NCBI GenBank assembly: GCA_007119795.1
Contig: SKOZ01000101.1
Coordinates: forward strand, 1 to 19,483
From: Planctomycetales bacterium
GTDB lineage: Bacteria > Planctomycetota > Planctomycetia > Pirellulales > Thermoguttaceae
Reading direction: 5' to 3'
Length of the DNA: 19,483 bases
Numbering within the stretch: position 1 is the stretch's first letter; every line of letters begins with the position of its first letter. Below, piece after piece: positions 1 to 14,782 of this stretch. The notes below the pieces were generated by a model that was not told the origin of the DNA, did no database searches, and saw only the letters and a program-made list of their open reading frames with translations. The translations under genes and the position numbers were made by a program.

Positions 1-6094
<6,094 letters not shown>

Positions 6095-6151
6095 GCGCGG
6101 CGAGGCTGGCGACGAGGGGAGCAGGGGGCGAGGGGACACAACAAACCGCGC

Positions 6152-6181
6152 ATTCTACGCCACCGCGATCGAACACGACAA
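6152..6181 (-). promoter_or_regulatory. Candidate sigma70-type promoter of uvrA
   Basis: Reading the minus strand, TTGTCG (6181-6176) and TAGAAT (6157-6152) are separated by 18 bp. The predicted start of transcription, near 6145, lies about 50 nt before the uvrA ATG. No LexA box could be recognised, but the planctomycete SOS operator is not known to me. Confidence 0.5.
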
Positions 6182-6362
6182 GGCGGCAAATCCTAACCTT
6201 TACTTGGTGTGCCGTTTCGGGGAGAATAACCGGTAGGGGGATTCGGGGGGGCGCGATGGAAACGGGCAAAGCGCCCCGCATCGCCACGTGTCGCAACTTG
6301 CCCCGAATGCTGCCCCTGGCGGCGTGTCGGCTCTTGCCGCTCGAGGAAAAGGAGACGTTCCC

Positions 6363-6887
6363 ATGAATTACAGGGTGTTGCGTTATCCACTCGTTTGGGT
6401 GGCTGTGGGTTTGCTCGTGGGTCTGGTTCTCGGTGGCGCTTGGCCGCAGACCCCCCTCCATGCCGTGGCCACCGACCGCGCCGATACCTTCGCCATCGCC
6501 ACCGGGGCGGTCGACGAAGACATGGAGGCCATCTTCTTCCTCGACTTCCTCACCGGCCAGTTGCGGGCCGCCGTGCTCGGGTATCAGTCGGGGCAGTTCA
6601 TGGCCTTCTACGAGCACAACGTGCTCGACGACTTGGCTGTCGAGCCTGACAGGACTCCCCGCTTCCTCATGGTCACCGGCCATGCCAATCTCCAGCGGGG
6701 CGCCGCGCGGCTGCGGCCCAGCCGCTCCGTCCTCTATATCGCCGAGGTGAACTCCGGCCGGGTGGCTGCCTACGCCATCCCCTGGGACCCCACGGCCCAC
6801 CGGGCAGGTCAGACTTTCCGGGGAGGCTTCATCCCCCTCGACGCCACCCAGTTCCGCACCGCGCCCGTTCGCCCCAGCACGGAGTAG
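6363..6887 (+). CDS. Membrane-anchored hypothetical protein (planctomycete-type)
   Basis: 174 residues. The ATG at 6363 is preceded by AAAAGGAGA at a good distance, which fixes the start. Residues about 8-27 form one hydrophobic segment (signal anchor or uncleaved signal), followed by a soluble domain of about 145 residues. The domain has short motifs such as FFLDFLTGQL, QFMAFYEHNV, LMVTGHA and SVLYIAEVNSGRVAAY, which look like beta-strand pairs. I recall similar wording in planctomycete hypothetical proteins but know no function for them. The N-terminus suggests export or anchoring with the domain outside the cytoplasm. It diverges from uvrA across a 268-bp spacer and precedes the nitrilase by 131 bp, so co-transcription with the nitrilase is possible but not shown. 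Confidence 0.88.
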   Translation: MNYRVLRYPLVWVAVGLLVGLVLGGAWPQTPLHAVATDRADTFAIATGAVDEDMEAIFFLDFLTGQLRAAVLGYQSGQFMAFYEHNVLDDLAVEPDRTPRFLMVTGHANLQRGAARLRPSRSVLYIAEVNSGRVAAYAIPWDPTAHRAGQTFRGGFIPLDATQFRTAPVRPSTE

Positions 6888-7018
6888 CGCGGTCACCCAG
6901 CGCGTACGCGCCCGAGTCGTGCGGCGGGGCAACGTTCCTGCACCGCTGAATCGAAGAGGTGCCCATTCAGGAAAGACCAAGGCGACGGAGGGGACCAAGA
7001 GTTCGAGAAGTACATTCC

Positions 7019-7936
7019 GTGACCGACCGCTACTACGCCGCCGCCTGCCAAATCGACCTGCCCAATCCGGTCCACCGCGGAGAGATCGCCCCGCGGGTCG
7101 AGCGGATGCTCGAGATGATCGACCACGCCGTGGTGGGCTACGCACCCTTCTTCGACGTCCGCCTGGTCGTCTTCCCCGAGTTTGCCCACGCTGCCCCGAT
7201 TTACCCCGCGGTCGACGAGTTGCTCGACAAGCTGGCGGTCCCCATCCCCAACGAGCACACCGACCGCTACCATGCCCACGCCCGCCTCCGCAAGGTCTAC
7301 ATCCAGACGGGCACGTTCCTCGAGCACGATGCCCGCTGGCCGGGCCGGGTCTTCAACACCACCTGCCTGATCGGCCCCGAGGGGATCCTGGCCCGCTACC
7401 GGAAGGTCCACCCCTGGCTCCCCTGGGAGCTGCACACCAGCCCCCACGACCTGCTGCCCGACTACGAAGAGCCGCTCTTCCCCGTTACGGAGACGGAGAT
7501 CGGCCGCCTGGGAACGGCTACCTGCTACGACTGGCTCTTCCCCGAGGCCATTCGCCAGTTGGCCCTTGGCGGTGCCGACGTCCTCATCCGCGTCTCCGCC
7601 TACATGGACCCCTGGGGAACGGCCGAGCCGATGGACTGGTGGACGAGCGTCAACCGTGTTCGCGCCCTGGAGAACATGGCCTACGTGGTGGCCTGCAACC
7701 AGGGTGCGAGCCTGCGGAACTATCCCCCCTTCAGTTGGCCCGGTGGGAGCATGATCGTCGACTACGACGGCCGCATCCTCACCCAGGCGGAGCGGGGATC
7801 GGGCGAGAAGATCGTCGTGGGCCCGATCGATCTGGCGGCACTCCGCCACGAGCGGCACCGCCGCCGCGGTCACAAGATGCTTGGCCACCTCCGGCCCGAG
7901 GCCTATCGGCTGCAGCGCCCGGGCGACCCCGCGTGA
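7019..7936 (+). CDS. Carbon-nitrogen hydrolase of the nitrilase superfamily
   Basis: 305 residues from GTG 7019. Nitrilase-fold enzymes hydrolyse nitriles or amides through a Glu-Lys-Cys triad. All three are visible: E54 in VVFPEFA, K129 in ARYRKVHP and C169 in ATCYDWLFPE. The sequence after the cysteine (ADVLIRVSAYMDP) recalls aliphatic amidase and formamidase relatives more than true nitrilases, but the substrate cannot be named. An upstream in-frame GTG at 6959 would add 20 Arg-rich residues. I prefer 7019 because the family normally starts shortly before its first strand (YYAAACQID); the ribosome binding site there is weak. No signal peptide, so cytoplasmic. It ends 21 bp from the convergent protease gene. 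Confidence 0.9.
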   Translation: MTDRYYAAACQIDLPNPVHRGEIAPRVERMLEMIDHAVVGYAPFFDVRLVVFPEFAHAAPIYPAVDELLDKLAVPIPNEHTDRYHAHARLRKVYIQTGTFLEHDARWPGRVFNTTCLIGPEGILARYRKVHPWLPWELHTSPHDLLPDYEEPLFPVTETEIGRLGTATCYDWLFPEAIRQLALGGADVLIRVSAYMDPWGTAEPMDWWTSVNRVRALENMAYVVACNQGASLRNYPPFSWPGGSMIVDYDGRILTQAERGSGEKIVVGPIDLAALRHERHRRRGHKMLGHLRPEAYRLQRPGDPA

Positions 7937-7957
7937 GGCAGGCAACTGGTGGCCGCC

Positions 7958-9391
7958 CTACGGCGGCTCGATTTCGAGCGGGGAGGGCTGGCCGTCGACG
8001 GTCACGGAGACCGTGCCGCGGCGGTTGGCCACGGCGGCGTGGAACTGCCGCGGAGCGCGGACCGCGTCGCGCCCCACCTGGCGGATGATCATCCCTGGGC
8101 GCAGCCCAGCCTTCCAGGCGGGCGAGGCCTCTTCGACCTCCGTAGCCACTACGCCTTCGGGAAAATGCATCACGGCAGAAACGTGCGCCGTGACGAAGTC
8201 CACGCGGAGGCCCCGCCAGCTCGGCGCCGGACTGGTGACGATCTGCCCCCCCTGCACCGGGTACTTGGCCAGCGTCACGGGGACGTTCATGGTCCGCTCC
8301 CCGCGGAGGACCTCCAGCTCGACGAGGGCTTCGGCCGGTTGCCGCCCCACGTAGAGCATCAAGTCGTCGGTGTCGAAGATCGTCTCCCCGCCGACGCGGG
8401 TGATGACGTCGTTGTTGCGCATCCCGGAGCCGGCGGCGGGGGTGCCGGGGAGCACCTGCACGCGGACGCCGTGGTTGCCCTCGAGGACCTCGTGCATCGA
8501 GAGCCCGGCGGGATTCACGCCCAGAAAGCCGTACTCCACCTCGCGCCCCTCCTTGAGCGTCTCCACGACGCGCCGGAAGGTCTCGTCGACGGGGATCGCG
8601 TAGCCGGCCGCGTGCTGGTAACCGGGCACGTCGGGCAGCGCGGTTACGAGCCCCACCATCTGCCCCTCGATGTCGAGCAGGGCACCGCCGCTGGTCCCCA
8701 GCGTGAGCCGCGCGTCGGTCTGGATGAGGGTGCCGAAGTGGTGCAGGGTATTCTGCGCGGCCGTATCGCTCCGCTCGGCCGGCGGCGCTTTCCGCGCCAG
8801 GTTGGAGACGATCCCCCAACTGGCGCTCACCTGGCCGTCCCGGGCGATGGCGTAGGGATTCCCCAAGGCGACGACGATATGCCCCTTCCGCAGCCGCCGG
8901 GCGTCGCCGAAGGAGATCACCGGCAAGTCCGAGGTGTCGATCGCCAGGACCGCCAGGTCGCTCCGCGGGTCGGCCGCCCGCACCGTTGCCCGGTGGACGC
9001 GGCGGTCGGCCGTGGTGACGAAGTAATCGCTGTTCTCACCCAGCACGTGGTAGGTGGTGAGAATCAGCCCACGGCGGTCGATGACGACCCCCGTGGCATA
9101 CTCCGTGGGGATGAAGTCGGGATCGGTCGGTTGGGGGGGCGAGACCGGCTGCAAGGGCCGCCCGAAGGGGTCCGGCCGGAACTCGAACCCGAACGTCTCT
9201 CCCGGCTGGTCCCGCCGCACGCGGGCGATGGCCACCACGGAGCGCTCCGCCCGCTCGATGGCCTCGCTCAGGCCGTCCTGAAAGGCGGCCAGATCGAGGC
9301 CGCGCCCCATATCCTGGGCCGCGCCGACCGCCGCCGCTCCCCAGATCACACCCCCTACAATCCATGGTAGCGGAATCCGTACAACAGCCAT
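7958..9391 (-). CDS. HtrA/DegP-like trypsin-type serine protease with two PDZ domains
   Basis: 477 residues. HtrA proteases degrade or refold damaged envelope proteins. Residues 8-25 are hydrophobic and followed by AAQD, which fits a signal peptide or anchor and puts the enzyme in the periplasm-like compartment. The protease domain spans about 40-270 with H115 (TTYHVL), D145 (RSDLAVLAI) and S234 (LGTSGGALLD). PDZ1 lies at about 289-378 and PDZ2 at about 392-470. The serine loop is GTSGGAL rather than the textbook GNSGGPL, and the histidine context is also a variant, but the triad is complete. A stretch rich in Pro and Phe (about 64-95) precedes the histidine. GAAGG lies about 7 nt before ATG 9391. 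It sits 251 bp downstream of recA on the same strand, with its own candidate -10 element, so it is probably a separate unit. Confidence 0.93.
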   Translation of the reverse strand: MAVVRIPLPWIVGGVIWGAAAVGAAQDMGRGLDLAAFQDGLSEAIERAERSVVAIARVRRDQPGETFGFEFRPDPFGRPLQPVSPPQPTDPDFIPTEYATGVVIDRRGLILTTYHVLGENSDYFVTTADRRVHRATVRAADPRSDLAVLAIDTSDLPVISFGDARRLRKGHIVVALGNPYAIARDGQVSASWGIVSNLARKAPPAERSDTAAQNTLHHFGTLIQTDARLTLGTSGGALLDIEGQMVGLVTALPDVPGYQHAAGYAIPVDETFRRVVETLKEGREVEYGFLGVNPAGLSMHEVLEGNHGVRVQVLPGTPAAGSGMRNNDVITRVGGETIFDTDDLMLYVGRQPAEALVELEVLRGERTMNVPVTLAKYPVQGGQIVTSPAPSWRGLRVDFVTAHVSAVMHFPEGVVATEVEEASPAWKAGLRPGMIIRQVGRDAVRAPRQFHAAVANRRGTVSVTVDGQPSPLEIEPP

Positions 9392-9469
9392 TGGAGCCTT
9401 CGCCGCGCTTCTGGAGACACCCCTCGCACCAGACCACCGCCCCTACCCCAGCCCATTGCGGAATCAGAT

Positions 9470-9475
9470 ATTATA
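9470..9475 (-). promoter_or_regulatory. Candidate -10 element for the HtrA-like gene
   Basis: The minus strand reads a perfect TATAAT about 80 nt before the protease ATG. No good -35 is found 16-18 bp upstream, so this is only a candidate. Confidence 0.35.
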
Positions 9476-9642
9476 CCCGCTGGCCCAAGGCGGCGCCGAC
9501 GGCTCAAGGGGGCGACCCCCCCGTAGGCCGGGCGTCCCTGTGCGACACCGATCGTTTCTCGCCCGACGGACTTGACGACTGTCCTGGGGGACGTAGGCCA
9601 CGGCTGACCGATAGGGTGTCCGTCCTCCGGGAGCGGCGGGTG

Positions 9643-10752
9643 CTATTCGCCGGCGGCCACGGCCGTTCCCGTATGTTTCTCGAGGATTCTCTGCCGAAGC
9701 TCCTCGACGAGTTGGGGGTTGTCCTTCAGATAGAGTCGCACCTTCTCCCGCCCCTGTCCCAATTGCACGTCGCCGTAGCGGAACCAGGCACCCGACCGTA
9801 CGACGAGCTTCTGCGCCATCGCCATGTCGAGGAGGTCGGCCTCGTAGCTGATGCCGTCGGCGTGCATCATGTCGAACTCCGCCACCCGGAAGGGAGGGGC
9901 CACCTTGTTCTTGACCACCTTGGCCCGCACCCGCTGCCCGATCGTCTCCTCCCCTTCCTTGACCTGGCCGATGCGGCGGACATCGATGCGGCAGGAGCTG
10001 TAGAACTTCAGGGCCCGCCCGCCGGGGGTCGTCTCCGGGCTGCCGAACATCACGCCGATCTTCTCGCGGATCTGGTTGATGAAGATCACCGAGGTCTTCG
10101 ACTTGGAAATGGCCCCGGTGAGCTTGCGGAGGGCCTGGCTCATCAGGCGGGCCTGCAGGCCCACTTGGCTGTCGCCGATCTCCCCCTCGAGCTCGCGGCG
10201 GGGGACGAGCGCCGCCACCGAGTCGATGACGATGGCGTCCACGGCGTTCGACTTGATGAGCATCTCGCCGATGTGCATCGCCTCTTCGCCGCTGCCCGGC
10301 TGAGAAACGAGCAGCGTCTCCAGATCGACGCCCAGCTTCTTGGCCCACGAGGGATCGAGGGCGTGCTCGGCGTCGATGAAGGCGGCGATGCCGCCGCGGC
10401 GTTGGGCCTGAGCCACCACGTGCAGGGCGAGCGTGGTCTTGCCGCTCGATTCCGGACCGAAGATCTCCACGACGCGCCCCCGCGGGATGCCGGACCCGCC
10501 CAGAGCCAGGTCCAGGGAGAGGCTTCCGGTGGGGATCCCTGCGATCGGCCCTCCGTGCCCGGAGCCGAGGGGCATGATCGCCCCCTCGCCGAACTCCTTT
10601 TCGATCTGGGCTACCGCGATCTTCAGGCTGGGGTGGGCGTTGAGCAGCGAATCGGTCTCGGGCTGCTTGGCGCCGCGGCCGGCCGGGGCGGCATCTTTGC
10701 TGGCTTTCTTGGCCATACGGGATTCGGCCTTTCTCGTTCGGGTCGCGATCAT
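9643..10752 (-). CDS. recA: RecA recombinase
   Basis: 369 residues from ATG 10752. RecA forms filaments on single-stranded DNA, catalyses strand exchange and activates the SOS response. Walker A GPESSGKT is at about 99-106, Walker B is IVIDSVAAL, and the L2 region ([21 protein letters not shown]) is intact except that it is quoted here only in part: key residues are NQIREKIG and [15 protein letters not shown] 10752 has AGGAG (10764-10760) 7 nt ahead. The alternative ATG 10716 gives the family-like start MAKKASK and has a weaker GAAAGG; a GTG at 10770 would place the Shine-Dalgarno inside the gene. The N-terminal 30 residues are basic and not conserved. It diverges from fusA. Candidate promoter at 10839-10867. 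Confidence 0.97.
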   Translation of the reverse strand: MIATRTRKAESRMAKKASKDAAPAGRGAKQPETDSLLNAHPSLKIAVAQIEKEFGEGAIMPLGSGHGGPIAGIPTGSLSLDLALGGSGIPRGRVVEIFGPESSGKTTLALHVVAQAQRRGGIAAFIDAEHALDPSWAKKLGVDLETLLVSQPGSGEEAMHIGEMLIKSNAVDAIVIDSVAALVPRRELEGEIGDSQVGLQARLMSQALRKLTGAISKSKTSVIFINQIREKIGVMFGSPETTPGGRALKFYSSCRIDVRRIGQVKEGEETIGQRVRAKVVKNKVAPPFRVAEFDMMHADGISYEADLLDMAMAQKLVVRSGAWFRYGDVQLGQGREKVRLYLKDNPQLVEELRQRILEKHTGTAVAAGE

Positions 10753-10838
10753 CGGTCCGCTCCTGCGCACGACGTGGGAGAGAGAAGGGAGCAGAGCCGC
10801 GCGGCGCGGCTCTCGACGGATTACGGGAACGCTCAGTT

Positions 10839-10867
10839 ACTATACATACGTCCACGTTCCACGGCAA
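10839..10867 (-). promoter_or_regulatory. Candidate recA promoter
   Basis: On the minus strand TTGCCG (10867-10862), a 17-bp spacer and TATAGT (10844-10839) form a sigma70-like promoter. Transcription would start near 10832, 80 to 116 nt before the possible recA start codons. No LexA-type operator was recognised in the leader. Confidence 0.45.
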
Positions 10868-10948
10868 CCCCCTTTTTGCCCTCCGGCCGGCACGGTTTGC
10901 GGCCGCTTCCCAGGAGCGGGCCCCGATTGTACCAGTTTGCCGCCCCCC

Positions 10949-10990
10949 CTGACCAGCCGATTCTGACCAGCCAATTCTGACCAGCCGAGC
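10949..10990. repeat. Three tandem copies of a 14-bp unit between recA and fusA
   Basis: CTGACCAGCCGATT (10949-10962), CTGACCAGCCAATT (10963-10976) and CTGACCAGCCGAGC (10977-10990) follow each other without a gap. The array lies upstream of both divergent promoters' cores, about 80 bp beyond the recA -35 and 35 bp before the fusA -35. It could be a protein binding array or a slippage product. Confidence 0.85.
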
Positions 10991-11024
10991 CATCCTTCGC
11001 CAGGCAATCCGACAGTTCTGCTCA

Positions 11025-11053
11025 TTGTCGACGGGGCCGCCGTCGGATATACT
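11025..11053 (+). promoter_or_regulatory. Candidate fusA promoter
   Basis: TTGTCG (11025-11030), a 17-bp spacer and TATACT (11048-11053). The leader from this promoter to the fusA ATG would be about 375 nt, unusually long, and contains the REP-like hairpins at 11263-11388. The -35 hexamer is identical to that of the uvrA candidate promoter. Confidence 0.45.
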
Positions 11054-11262
11054 CACTGGATTACCGTCACCGCGCGCTCGTCGCCCGAGCGCTGGTGGGC
11101 GCCGTTGCGGGCTTACCTCGCCGGCGGCCCCGGCCCGGCCGGAAGGAGACCCGCGGGGCGGCCTCCGCTGGGACATGCCGAGAGGGGCAGATCGGACCCC
11201 CATTTGCCGGGGGGTGGCACAGTCCCGCTTTTCCTGCCCACGCCAGGGGCGAAGAGGGTCTC

Positions 11263-11388
11263 GGCCAGGTACGGTATGGCCCGGCGTCCCATTCGCCTCG
11301 GCACCGGTATCCGTGCGGTAGGGGATTTCCCCACTTCAACAGCGTCCGAAAACACAAAAAATTAGGCCAGGCATACCGCGTACCTGGC
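11263..11388. repeat. Inverted pair of REP-like hairpins in the fusA leader
   Basis: 11263-11281 reads GGCCAGGTACGGTATGGCC. 11366-11388 is, in reverse complement, nearly the same: GCCAGGTACGCGGTATGCC then TGGC. Each copy is itself a palindrome (GGCCA/TGGCC and GCCAGG/CCTGGC) with TAC/GTA inside. Two opposed palindromes about 85 bp apart resemble REP doublets. A less clear GC-rich element (GGGGGGTGGCACAGTCCCG, near 11208-11226) lies just upstream. Apart from these the 11054-11434 leader shows no gene. Confidence 0.6.
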
Positions 11389-11434
11389 ACCCCACTTTGC
11401 GCGTCGGGCCTTCAGCGTGCCCGATCGGCGAGCC

Positions 11435-13519
11435 ATGGAATCGACGAACCTCCGCAATATCGGCATTTCGGCCCACATCGACTCGGGCAAGACCACGCTC
11501 AGCGAGCGGATCCTCTACTACTGCGGCAAGATCCACCGCATGCAGGAAATCCGCGGCGCGGGGGCCACCATGGACCACATGGACCTGGAGAAGGAGCGCG
11601 GCATCACCATCACCAGCGCCGCCACGTCGGTCCGCTGGGGGGAGACGGCGATCAACCTCATCGACACCCCGGGCCACGTCGACTTCACCGTGGAGGTGGA
11701 GCGGAGCCTGAGGGTGCTCGACGGCGCCGTCCTCGTCCTGTGCGCCGTGGGCGGCGTGCAGGCGCAGTCGCTGACCATCGACCGCCAGATGCGCCGCTAC
11801 CACGTCCCCCGCCTGGCCTTCATCAACAAGATGGACCGCATCGGTGCCGACCCCCAGCGGGTGGCCGCGCAGCTCCGCCAGAAGCTCGGCTGCGACGCCG
11901 TGCTCATGCAGCTTCCCATCGGCAAGGAGGCCGATTTCCGCGGCGTGGTCGATCTCGTCGCCGAGGAGGCCCTCTACTTCGAGGGTTCGCAGGGGGAGGT
12001 CGTCCGCCGGGACGCCGTTCCCGCCTCCATGGCCGAGGCGGTCCGCGCCGCCCGCCAGCACCTGCTCGAGGCCCTGGCCATGTACAGCGACGAGCTCATG
12101 GAGAGGCTCCTCGCCGAAGAGGGGGTGCCCGGCGAGCTGATCCACGAAGTGCTAGGCAAGGCGGTCGTCCAGCTCGAGTTCACTCCCGTGTACCTGGGGT
12201 CGGCCTACCGCAACAAGGGGATCCAGCCGCTGCTCGATGCCGTCGTCCGCTACCTCCCTTCGCCGCTGCAGGTGGAGAACCGGGCCTTGCACCACGACGA
12301 ATCGGCGGGCAGCTTCCGCCTCGAGCCGGACCCCGAAAAGCCCACCGTGGCCATGGCCTTCAAGATCGTCGAAGACCCCTACGGCACGCTGACCTTCATG
12401 CGCCTCTATCAGGGGCGATTCGAAAAGGGGGGCTTCTACTACAACCAGCGGACCGGCCGCCGCGAGCGTTTCAGCCGCATCGTCCGCATGCATGCCGACC
12501 AGCGCGAGGACATCGAGTCCGCCGGGCCGGGCGACATCGTGGCCGTTCTCGGCGTGGACTGCGCCAGCGGCGACACCTACGCCTCGGCCTATCCCTGCTG
12601 CACGCTGCAGAGCATGTTCGTCCCCGAGCCGGTGATCCAGATGGCCATTGCCCCCTTGGCCCGCGACGGCGCCGACCGCATGAGCAAGGCCCTGCAGCGG
12701 TTCCGCCGCGAGGATCCCACCCTCCAGATCACCAGCGATGAAGAGACCGGCGAGACGCTCATCGCGGGCATGGGCGAGTTGCACCTGGACGTCTACGTGG
12801 AGCGGATGCGCCGCGAGTACCGCTGCCCGGTCGAGGTGGGCCGGCCCAAGGTCAATTACCGCGAAGCCCCCACCCAAGGGTGCGCCTTCGTTACCCGCCA
12901 CAAGAAGCAGACCGGCGGCGCCGGGCAGTTCGCCCACATCGTGGGCCGCTTCGAGATCCTCCCCGACGACGCCCCCGAGACCTTCGTCTTCGAGGACAAG
13001 GTGGTGGGCGGTCGGATCCCCAAGCAGTTCATCCCCGCCATCGAGAAGGGCTTCCGCCGCAGCCTGGCCAAGGGGCCGGTAGCCGGCTATCCCGTGGTGG
13101 GCCTGCACGCGATCGTCGAGGACGGCTCCCACCACGAAGTGGACAGCTCCGAGATGGCCTTTCAGATCTGCGCCGCCACCTGCATGCGGGAGAACTTTCC
13201 GCGGACCCGGCCGGCGCTGCTCGAGCCGGTGATGCGGATCGAGATCGAGTGCCCGGCGTCGTTCCAGGGTGCGGTGGTGGGCGACTTGATCGCGCGCCGG
13301 GGCATCGTCGCCTCCACGGAGAACCTCGGCCAGGACGTCCGCATCGAGGGAGAGGTGCCCCTGGCGAACACCTTCGGCTACTCCACCGACTTGAGGAGCA
13401 TGACGCAGGGGCAGGGCATCTTCACCCTGGAGTTCGCCCGCTACAAGCGGATGCCCGCCGCCCTCGAGCGCGAGGTCATCGCCGAGCGCAAGAAGCAGGC
13501 GCTCGTCGGCGCCGTCTGA
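11435..13519 (+). CDS. fusA: Elongation factor G, mitochondrial-EF-G1-like type
   Basis: 694 residues. EF-G is the GTPase that translocates tRNA and mRNA on the ribosome. Domains follow the family order: GTP-binding G domain with G1 AHIDSGKTT (13-21), RGIT (55-58), DTPGH (77-81) and NKMD (131-134), then domain II (about 300-395) and domains III-V. The P-loop AHIDSGKTT, the LYYCGKIHRMQEIRG stretch and LRVLDGAVLVLCAVGGVQ match mitochondrial EF-G1 and the spirochaete/planctomycete EF-G group (spdEFG) more than the ordinary bacterial AHIDAGKTTTTERILFYTG. Length and all motifs are normal. ATG 11435 is chosen over GTG 11417 because it leaves a family-typical MESTNLRNIGIS start; the ribosome binding site is weak for both. 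It stands alone, away from the usual rpsL-rpsG-tuf cluster, which is common in this group. Confidence 0.96.
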   Translation: MESTNLRNIGISAHIDSGKTTLSERILYYCGKIHRMQEIRGAGATMDHMDLEKERGITITSAATSVRWGETAINLIDTPGHVDFTVEVERSLRVLDGAVLVLCAVGGVQAQSLTIDRQMRRYHVPRLAFINKMDRIGADPQRVAAQLRQKLGCDAVLMQLPIGKEADFRGVVDLVAEEALYFEGSQGEVVRRDAVPASMAEAVRAARQHLLEALAMYSDELMERLLAEEGVPGELIHEVLGKAVVQLEFTPVYLGSAYRNKGIQPLLDAVVRYLPSPLQVENRALHHDESAGSFRLEPDPEKPTVAMAFKIVEDPYGTLTFMRLYQGRFEKGGFYYNQRTGRRERFSRIVRMHADQREDIESAGPGDIVAVLGVDCASGDTYASAYPCCTLQSMFVPEPVIQMAIAPLARDGADRMSKALQRFRREDPTLQITSDEETGETLIAGMGELHLDVYVERMRREYRCPVEVGRPKVNYREAPTQGCAFVTRHKKQTGGAGQFAHIVGRFEILPDDAPETFVFEDKVVGGRIPKQFIPAIEKGFRRSLAKGPVAGYPVVGLHAIVEDGSHHEVDSSEMAFQICAATCMRENFPRTRPALLEPVMRIEIECPASFQGAVVGDLIARRGIVASTENLGQDVRIEGEVPLANTFGYSTDLRSMTQGQGIFTLEFARYKRMPAALEREVIAERKKQALVGAV

Positions 13520-13668
13520 TCCTCTCGAGCGGGTCGGGTGGCACGCTACGCCGCGAACCCTCTTGAGAATGGCAGCCGACAGGCGAAGCTGGTCTCTTGC
13601 CAGTCGGCGACGCGTCGGTCCACGGCGGATCGAAGGTCGCCGAGGCGGAGCGTCTGACAACTCACGCG

Positions 13669-14769
13669 TTACGCCTGGGCGCCGCTGCGTTTCTCCTCCA
13701 ACGCCTCGAACAACTCGTCGAAGGGATCCTTGAACTTTTTCACGCCGTCCCTTTGAAGCTGTTCGGTGATCTGGTCGAGGTCGATCCCCAATTCCGCCAG
13801 CTTGTCCAACTGCGATCTCGCTTCGTCTACGTCTTCCAGGAGCGTGGCGCCCCGCACTTCGCCATGGTCGCGGAAGGCGTGTAGCGTCGCCGGCGGCATG
13901 GTGTTCACCGTTTCGGGACCGATCAACTCCTCGACGTAGAGTACGTCGGAGTAGTCGGGGTTCTTCGTGCTGGTACTGCCAAAGAGGACGCGCTGGACAC
14001 GACCCCCGGCTTCTCTCCACACGTGAAACGGCTCGCCGTGGAAGATGTCGCGGAACCGCTGGTACGTCGCCTTGGCGACGGCGATGGCGATCTTGCCTTT
14101 CAGTGCCTCTGCTTCTTCGGTGCCAAGCTCGTCAAGGGCCTGGTCGACTGCCTTGGTGATGCGGCTGACGAAAAAGGAAGCGACCGACGAGATGTGCCGC
14201 GGCTTCTCCACCGTTTCCAGCGCCCGCAGGTACGCTTGTGCAACGGCTTCATAATGACGTATCGAGAACATCAACGTGATATTGATGTTGATTCCCTCGG
14301 CCAGCAGAGACTCGATCGCCGGGATGCCCTCTTTCGTGGCAGGCACCTTGATCATGAGGTTCGGGCGATCCACCGCAGCCCATAGTCGGCGGGCTTCGTC
14401 GATCGTGCCCGACGTGTCGTAGGCCAGGTCGGGCGAGACCTCCAGGCTCACGAATCCGTCGGCGCCCTCGGTCTGGTCGAAGACCGGCCGCAGCACGTCG
14501 GCGGCCGCACGGATGTCGGTTACCGCGAGGGCTTCGTACAGCTCACTTGTCTGAATGCGCGGATTGGAGGATACCAGCTCTTCGATCTGCCGGTCGTACT
14601 CGTCGCTGCCGGCAATGGCTTTCATGAAGATCTGCGGATTGCTGGTAAGGCCTCGGAGTCCGTCCTCTTCGACCATCTGCTTGAGCTCGCCGCTCTCGAT
14701 CAGGCTGCGGCGAATGTAATCGAGCCAGACGGACTGGCCTTCTTCCTGCAGTTGCACGAGTGGGTTCAT
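13669..14769 (-). CDS. tal: Transaldolase
   Basis: 366 residues, the length of the actinobacterial/cyanobacterial type. Transaldolase moves a dihydroxyacetone unit between sugar phosphates in the non-oxidative pentose phosphate pathway, through a Schiff base on lysine. K141 in LMIKVPATKEG is the expected base; LTSNPQIF (41-48) is the conserved sugar-phosphate loop. ATG 14769 has GGGAG 8 nt ahead and lies 13 bp after the rpiB stop, so the two are co-translated neighbours. A longer reading to 14811 would overlap rpiB and is rejected. Local G+C is visibly lower than in uvrA (35 of 60 in the line starting 14281, by hand count, against 46 of 60 in the line starting 4261). Gene is intact, unlike others in the block. 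Confidence 0.95.
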   Translation of the reverse strand: MNPLVQLQEEGQSVWLDYIRRSLIESGELKQMVEEDGLRGLTSNPQIFMKAIAGSDEYDRQIEELVSSNPRIQTSELYEALAVTDIRAAADVLRPVFDQTEGADGFVSLEVSPDLAYDTSGTIDEARRLWAAVDRPNLMIKVPATKEGIPAIESLLAEGININITLMFSIRHYEAVAQAYLRALETVEKPRHISSVASFFVSRITKAVDQALDELGTEEAEALKGKIAIAVAKATYQRFRDIFHGEPFHVWREAGGRVQRVLFGSTSTKNPDYSDVLYVEELIGPETVNTMPPATLHAFRDHGEVRGATLLEDVDEARSQLDKLAELGIDLDQITEQLQRDGVKKFKDPFDELFEALEEKRSGAQA

Positions 14770-14782
14770 GTCGAGCTCCCTA

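Noticed and set aside
10750..10870. LexA/SOS box upstream of recA
   Set aside because: No match to the E. coli or Bacillus box was seen, and the operator of this phylum is not known to me.
9464..11203. Long minus frame covering recA and its upstream region
   Set aside because: Out of phase with RecA, Arg-rich, and spans the promoter region.
12152..14020. 622-codon minus frame opposite the end of fusA and into tal
   Set aside because: Antisense shadow; EF-G on plus and transaldolase on minus in another frame explain the sequence.
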